64,000 bases of DNA from assembly GCA_029242715.1 (NCBI GenBank), contig JAQWTL010000032.1, positions 43,522 through 107,521 on the forward strand, written 5' to 3'. The notes beneath the pieces were generated by a model, which saw nothing but the letters and a program-made list of their open reading frames with translations, was not told the origin of the DNA and made no database searches. The translations under genes and the position numbers were made by a program. This DNA comes from Phycisphaerales bacterium. Lineage in GTDB: Bacteria > Planctomycetota > Phycisphaerae > Phycisphaerales > SM1A02. Below are positions 61,550 to 64,000 of this stretch, piece by piece. Position 1 is the first letter of the stretch; each line of letters opens with the position of its first letter.

Positions 61550-62072
61550 TGGCTTCGCAGGGCTCGACCTCGATAGTCACCCGGTGCGTATCCCGATAGT
61601 TGGCGCCTCCATCATCTTCTGTTTCCAACGTTGCGATCATTTTGATCCTTGAATACGGAAGAAATGCACGAACTCGGCGAGCGGGAAGGTTGATCTCGAA
61701 GTGGTCCTCGCAGACGAGACAGAGTTCTGCATCCTCGAATGTAGTGGGGTCCACGAGATTGATGGCAACTGGAGAATGCAGGAAGTTCGTCAAGAGATCT
61801 CGCATGGTCTTGAAGCGGGGATGAGTATCTTCCTGGTGTCTTTGCGGGACACGTTGTGCCATTGTTTCATCAGGTTCCACAGAAGGGAACTCCAGGCCCT
61901 TGACTTCTGTTGCAGGTATCCAGTCGTTCTGGCCTGCAGATTGAATTTCAGACTGGGACTCCAGGCGACCTGATGAAGCGGCATCCTTGAGTTCTGCAGC
62001 CGTCATCCATTTAGAAGTCCTGTTATGAATTCTGTAACGGAATCGCGATGATTGGCTTGTTGACTGTGGCAT
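61542..62072 (-). CDS. GYF_2 domain protein
   Basis: A 176-residue protein. Residues 11-60 (RYRIHNRTSKWMTAAELKDAASSGRLESQSEIQSAGQNDWIPATEVKGL) follow the GYF_2 pattern: strand, EL helix, then W-P-A near the end. GYF_2 domains are thought to bind other proteins. After a linker, residues 85-175 (RDLLTNFLHSPVAINLVDPTTFEDAELCLVCEDHFEINLPARRVRAFLPYSRIKMIATLET) form a compact beta-rich domain with an Sm-like rhythm. It sits between an SRPBCC gene and the OprB gene and shows no signal peptide. Confidence 0.72.
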   Translation of the reverse strand: MPQSTSQSSRFRYRIHNRTSKWMTAAELKDAASSGRLESQSEIQSAGQNDWIPATEVKGLEFPSVEPDETMAQRVPQRHQEDTHPRFKTMRDLLTNFLHSPVAINLVDPTTFEDAELCLVCEDHFEINLPARRVRAFLPYSRIKMIATLETEDDGGANYRDTHRVTIEVEPCEAIK

Positions 62073-62152
62073 GTTGGCACTCCGATTGACTTCGATCGAG
62101 ATGATCGAACGCCTTCATTATGCAACATGGCAGGCTGATCTGGGGACTGAAG

Positions 62153-63763
62153 TCAAAAGACGATTTCAATCATCAGATAACCCATTACGGAGTCTTCGAT
62201 TTGGCTTGGATCGCCACCCCCGGGAGTGCCAAGCCACTCAATGCCTGGTTGCAGTGCAAACCAGGGTGTAAGTTGCAGGCGATAAAAGGCTTCGAACGCT
62301 GTTTCACTTCCGCCAGGTGGCCCAAGGCCTCCGGATGGTGTCGTCGACTGCCACGTTCCCGGGTTGTCACTGAAGCCGGTAAACGCACCAAGAACTCCAA
62401 GGATATCCATGGGCCGCCCTGGAATGACACCTGTGGCAGAGATGCCGCCCATCAGCGTCCAGTGCACCGCATTCTTGTCTGGATCACTCCAGCCAAACTG
62501 GCCAAAGGCCAGTATGCCACCGCCCAACGCTGCATACGACTTGCTTGGTGCCCACAACGTCTGACTGAGAGATAAGTATGTGCCCGGCACGTTTTCAACA
62601 CCGGGGCCGGCATCGAGTGTTCCGCCCGTTTGTGTACGACCGGTCTGCAACCAGCCACCTGCACACAGTGCGCCTGGGAGGTCTCGTTCTCCGATCTGCC
62701 AGTTGACGCCCCATTCGGTAATCAGGAACCAGTGGCCCTGGTTGTCAAAGAATGTAGAGGGCCCGCGACTGCCGGGGTTGGGAGCTGGGGTGTAGACCAG
62801 ATTTCCAAGTGGGCTTCTCTTCTCGTTCAGCCCAGCCATTGAGCCATCAAACCAACCAAAGGAAGCACAGATGTCCTCATTGAAGTTGACGATGGCTGTC
62901 AAGGCAGTTGCCTCATATGGCCAACTTGGAATATACGGATTCAACGTGGCGGAATAGCCAGCAGCGCTATACATGAATGCGCCTGCTCCTGGAATATTCG
63001 AGAAGATGTTCGCGCCATCCTGCTTTCCGAATGCAACATTCAGCAAGCCATCAAACAGGTGTTGAGAGTAATACAACTGCGAAATCTGATTCATCGAAGC
63101 GTTGTCTGGAAGATTCCCGTTGACGCCGGTGTAGTTTGGAATGGGTACGAAACTTCCTGCAATGTCGTAGTAGCTGCTGTACCAATCCCAGTGCTGGAGA
63201 TTGATGAAGAAGAGACCATCGGGGTGTCCCAGAAGCTCCTTGGTGTCCACTGTCATGGACGCACTCAGAATCCCGCCACTGAAGTCACCAGTTTCCAGCC
63301 CGCCACTGAAGTTCTCATTGAGAAAAATGCTGTAAAGGCCATCGATGAAAACACCGTTGTCCTGAAGGTGTTCACGCAGTCCCAGCCAGTCTCCGGTGAG
63401 TCCGCTCGCTTTCCAGGGCCAGTCTTGCCATGTGCCTTTTGTCAGGTTGATCTGGGCAACGGTGGGAGAGAACATCGGGTTGGGCCGGTTCTGGCGATCC
63501 TGAGTTCCTTTTAATCCCGTGTGAGCAACCGTGTAACGACTTTCGGGTGACAGTTTGGCTTTGGTTTTAGGCTCTTTGACTGAGGTATTTTCACCGCCTT
63601 CTTCCGGAACGTCCTCAGTGGGGGACATAGTGGACGTGCTTTGGGCCTCACCAGCCTGTGAGGGCTGGGACGCTTGAGTGCCGGATTCCTGCCCATTTAC
63701 AGGTGCTATCAGCAGGGGCTGCAGGAAGGCCGCAATAATCAGTATGGTCACGTTAGGATGCAT
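62153..63763 (-). CDS. OprB-type carbohydrate-selective porin
   Basis: An outer membrane protein of 536 residues. Signal peptide MHPNVTILIIAAFLQPLLIAPVNGQ is followed by a Ser/Thr/Pro-rich spacer and then the OprB family opening LTGDWLGLREHLQDNGVFIDGLYSIFLNENFSGGLETG. Repeated aromatic strands (FGKQDGANIFSNIPGAGAFMYS; LYYSQHLFDGLLNVAFGKQDG) and the C-terminal Phe (MIEIVF) fit an outer membrane barrel. It takes up sugars, which fits the mannosidase and symporter upstream on the other strand. No gene of a shared transcript is visible. A divergent membrane protein gene starts 22 bases away. Confidence 0.9.
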   Translation of the reverse strand: MHPNVTILIIAAFLQPLLIAPVNGQESGTQASQPSQAGEAQSTSTMSPTEDVPEEGGENTSVKEPKTKAKLSPESRYTVAHTGLKGTQDRQNRPNPMFSPTVAQINLTKGTWQDWPWKASGLTGDWLGLREHLQDNGVFIDGLYSIFLNENFSGGLETGDFSGGILSASMTVDTKELLGHPDGLFFINLQHWDWYSSYYDIAGSFVPIPNYTGVNGNLPDNASMNQISQLYYSQHLFDGLLNVAFGKQDGANIFSNIPGAGAFMYSAAGYSATLNPYIPSWPYEATALTAIVNFNEDICASFGWFDGSMAGLNEKRSPLGNLVYTPAPNPGSRGPSTFFDNQGHWFLITEWGVNWQIGERDLPGALCAGGWLQTGRTQTGGTLDAGPGVENVPGTYLSLSQTLWAPSKSYAALGGGILAFGQFGWSDPDKNAVHWTLMGGISATGVIPGRPMDILGVLGAFTGFSDNPGTWQSTTPSGGLGPPGGSETAFEAFYRLQLTPWFALQPGIEWLGTPGGGDPSQIEDSVMGYLMIEIVF

Positions 63764-63785
63764 TTAAACCCAGTTTATACGGGGT

Positions 63786-64000
63786 ATGAACAGTGGTGTG
63801 GCTACCAGAGGATTCGATGGTTTTCAACAAATTGTCGAACACACAGGGCATGAGACCGCCTATATGAATTGGAACATGGTAATTCGAGAGTCCATCCAGA
63901 ATACGCGGCAGCAGACCGCTTCCTGGCGTCGCCTTGTAATCGGCATGACGCTGGCACTTGTCGTTGCAGGCCTTGGCGCATCACTTGTGATGCCGGGTTG
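63786..64000 (+). CDS. Membrane protein, partial
   Basis: An open frame runs off the right edge. ATG 63786 (GTATGAACAG) and ATG 63864 are both in frame. The latter gives MNWNMVIRESIQNTRQQTASW, then a hydrophobic helix (VIGMTLALVVAGLGASLVMPG) reaching the edge, which resembles a signal anchor or the first helix of a transporter accessory. No family can be named. It is divergent from oprB with a short gap, so the later start (leaving about 100 bases for promoters) may be the true one. Confidence 0.5.
   Translation, partial: MNSGVATRGFDGFQQIVEHTGHETAYMNWNMVIRESIQNTRQQTASWRRLVIGMTLALVVAGLGASLVMPG

Noticed and set aside
1..64000. CRISPR array, insertion sequences, prophage or integron
   Set aside because: No regularly spaced repeats, transposase, integrase or phage genes were seen in the window.

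Overview
The window looks like a chromosomal segment of a planctomycete, most likely class Phycisphaerae. This is an inference from gene content, not a database result. The supporting signs are two exported proteins ending in a PAPGALALLGLAG / SPGGLAIIGLAG plus poly-Arg sorting tail, a fibro-slime protein, a MoxR/DUF58/VWA operon with very large VWA membrane proteins, a class II ribonucleotide reductase, an OprB-type porin and a long NAD-dependent glutamate dehydrogenase. The cell wall genes murA and murD are both present. Genes are dense, with many 4-base ATGA/GTGA start-stop overlaps. Several convergent pairs overlap at their 3' ends. I saw no rRNA, tRNA, CRISPR array, insertion sequence or phage gene.

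Layout. 1-2651 (minus): dcd and nrdJ, a deoxynucleotide supply pair; nrdJ runs off the left edge. 2652-3139: a non-coding divergent region rich in perfect inverted repeats. 3140-6446 (plus): pcrA/uvrD helicase and queG. 6430-12864 (minus): NAD-glutamate dehydrogenase, an exported protein with a possible haem motif, and a coiled-coil exported protein. 12929-17269 (plus): ribF, nrnA and two membrane proteins. 17247-20793: a substrate-binding lipoprotein and an ABC permease fused in frame to an NHL beta-propeller, with no ATPase gene beside them. 20850-27788: a coupled VWA / MoxR / DUF58 / VWA operon. 27853-30711: a TPR-YggX fusion, pyrD, and murD on the other strand. 30825-35316: two DUF4190-like paralogues, mlaF-like ATPase, mlaD-like MCE protein and an SpoU rRNA/tRNA methyltransferase. 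35320-36690: murA with a palindromic 3' extension.

36973-40365: fibro-slime protein, plant-type ferredoxin-NADP reductase and a YbdG-type mechanosensitive channel. 40378-43993 (minus): a tricorn-like protease followed one base later by a 42-residue membrane microprotein. 44635-46075: two PEP-CTERM-like exported proteins. 46235-51593: a surface polysaccharide cluster (GDP-mannose 3,5-epimerase-like enzyme, glycosyltransferase, formyltransferase-like protein, XrtA-type polysaccharide deacetylase, WcaF-like acetyltransferase) ending in a class II glutamine amidotransferase. PEP-CTERM proteins and this type of deacetylase are known to travel together, so the two blocks probably serve one envelope or extracellular matrix pathway; the exosortase itself is not in the window. 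51620-64000: an exported protein, an MFS transporter, an ammonium channel, a DUF167 protein, a GH38 alpha-mannosidase with a sodium:solute symporter, an SRPBCC protein, a GYF_2 protein, an OprB porin and a truncated membrane protein.

The least explained items are the permease-NHL fusion, the structured region at 2652-3139, the palindrome that forms the tail of murA, and the DUF4190-MlaF-MlaD set that lacks an MlaE permease. No statement here rests on a similarity search. Family names come from motifs read by eye.
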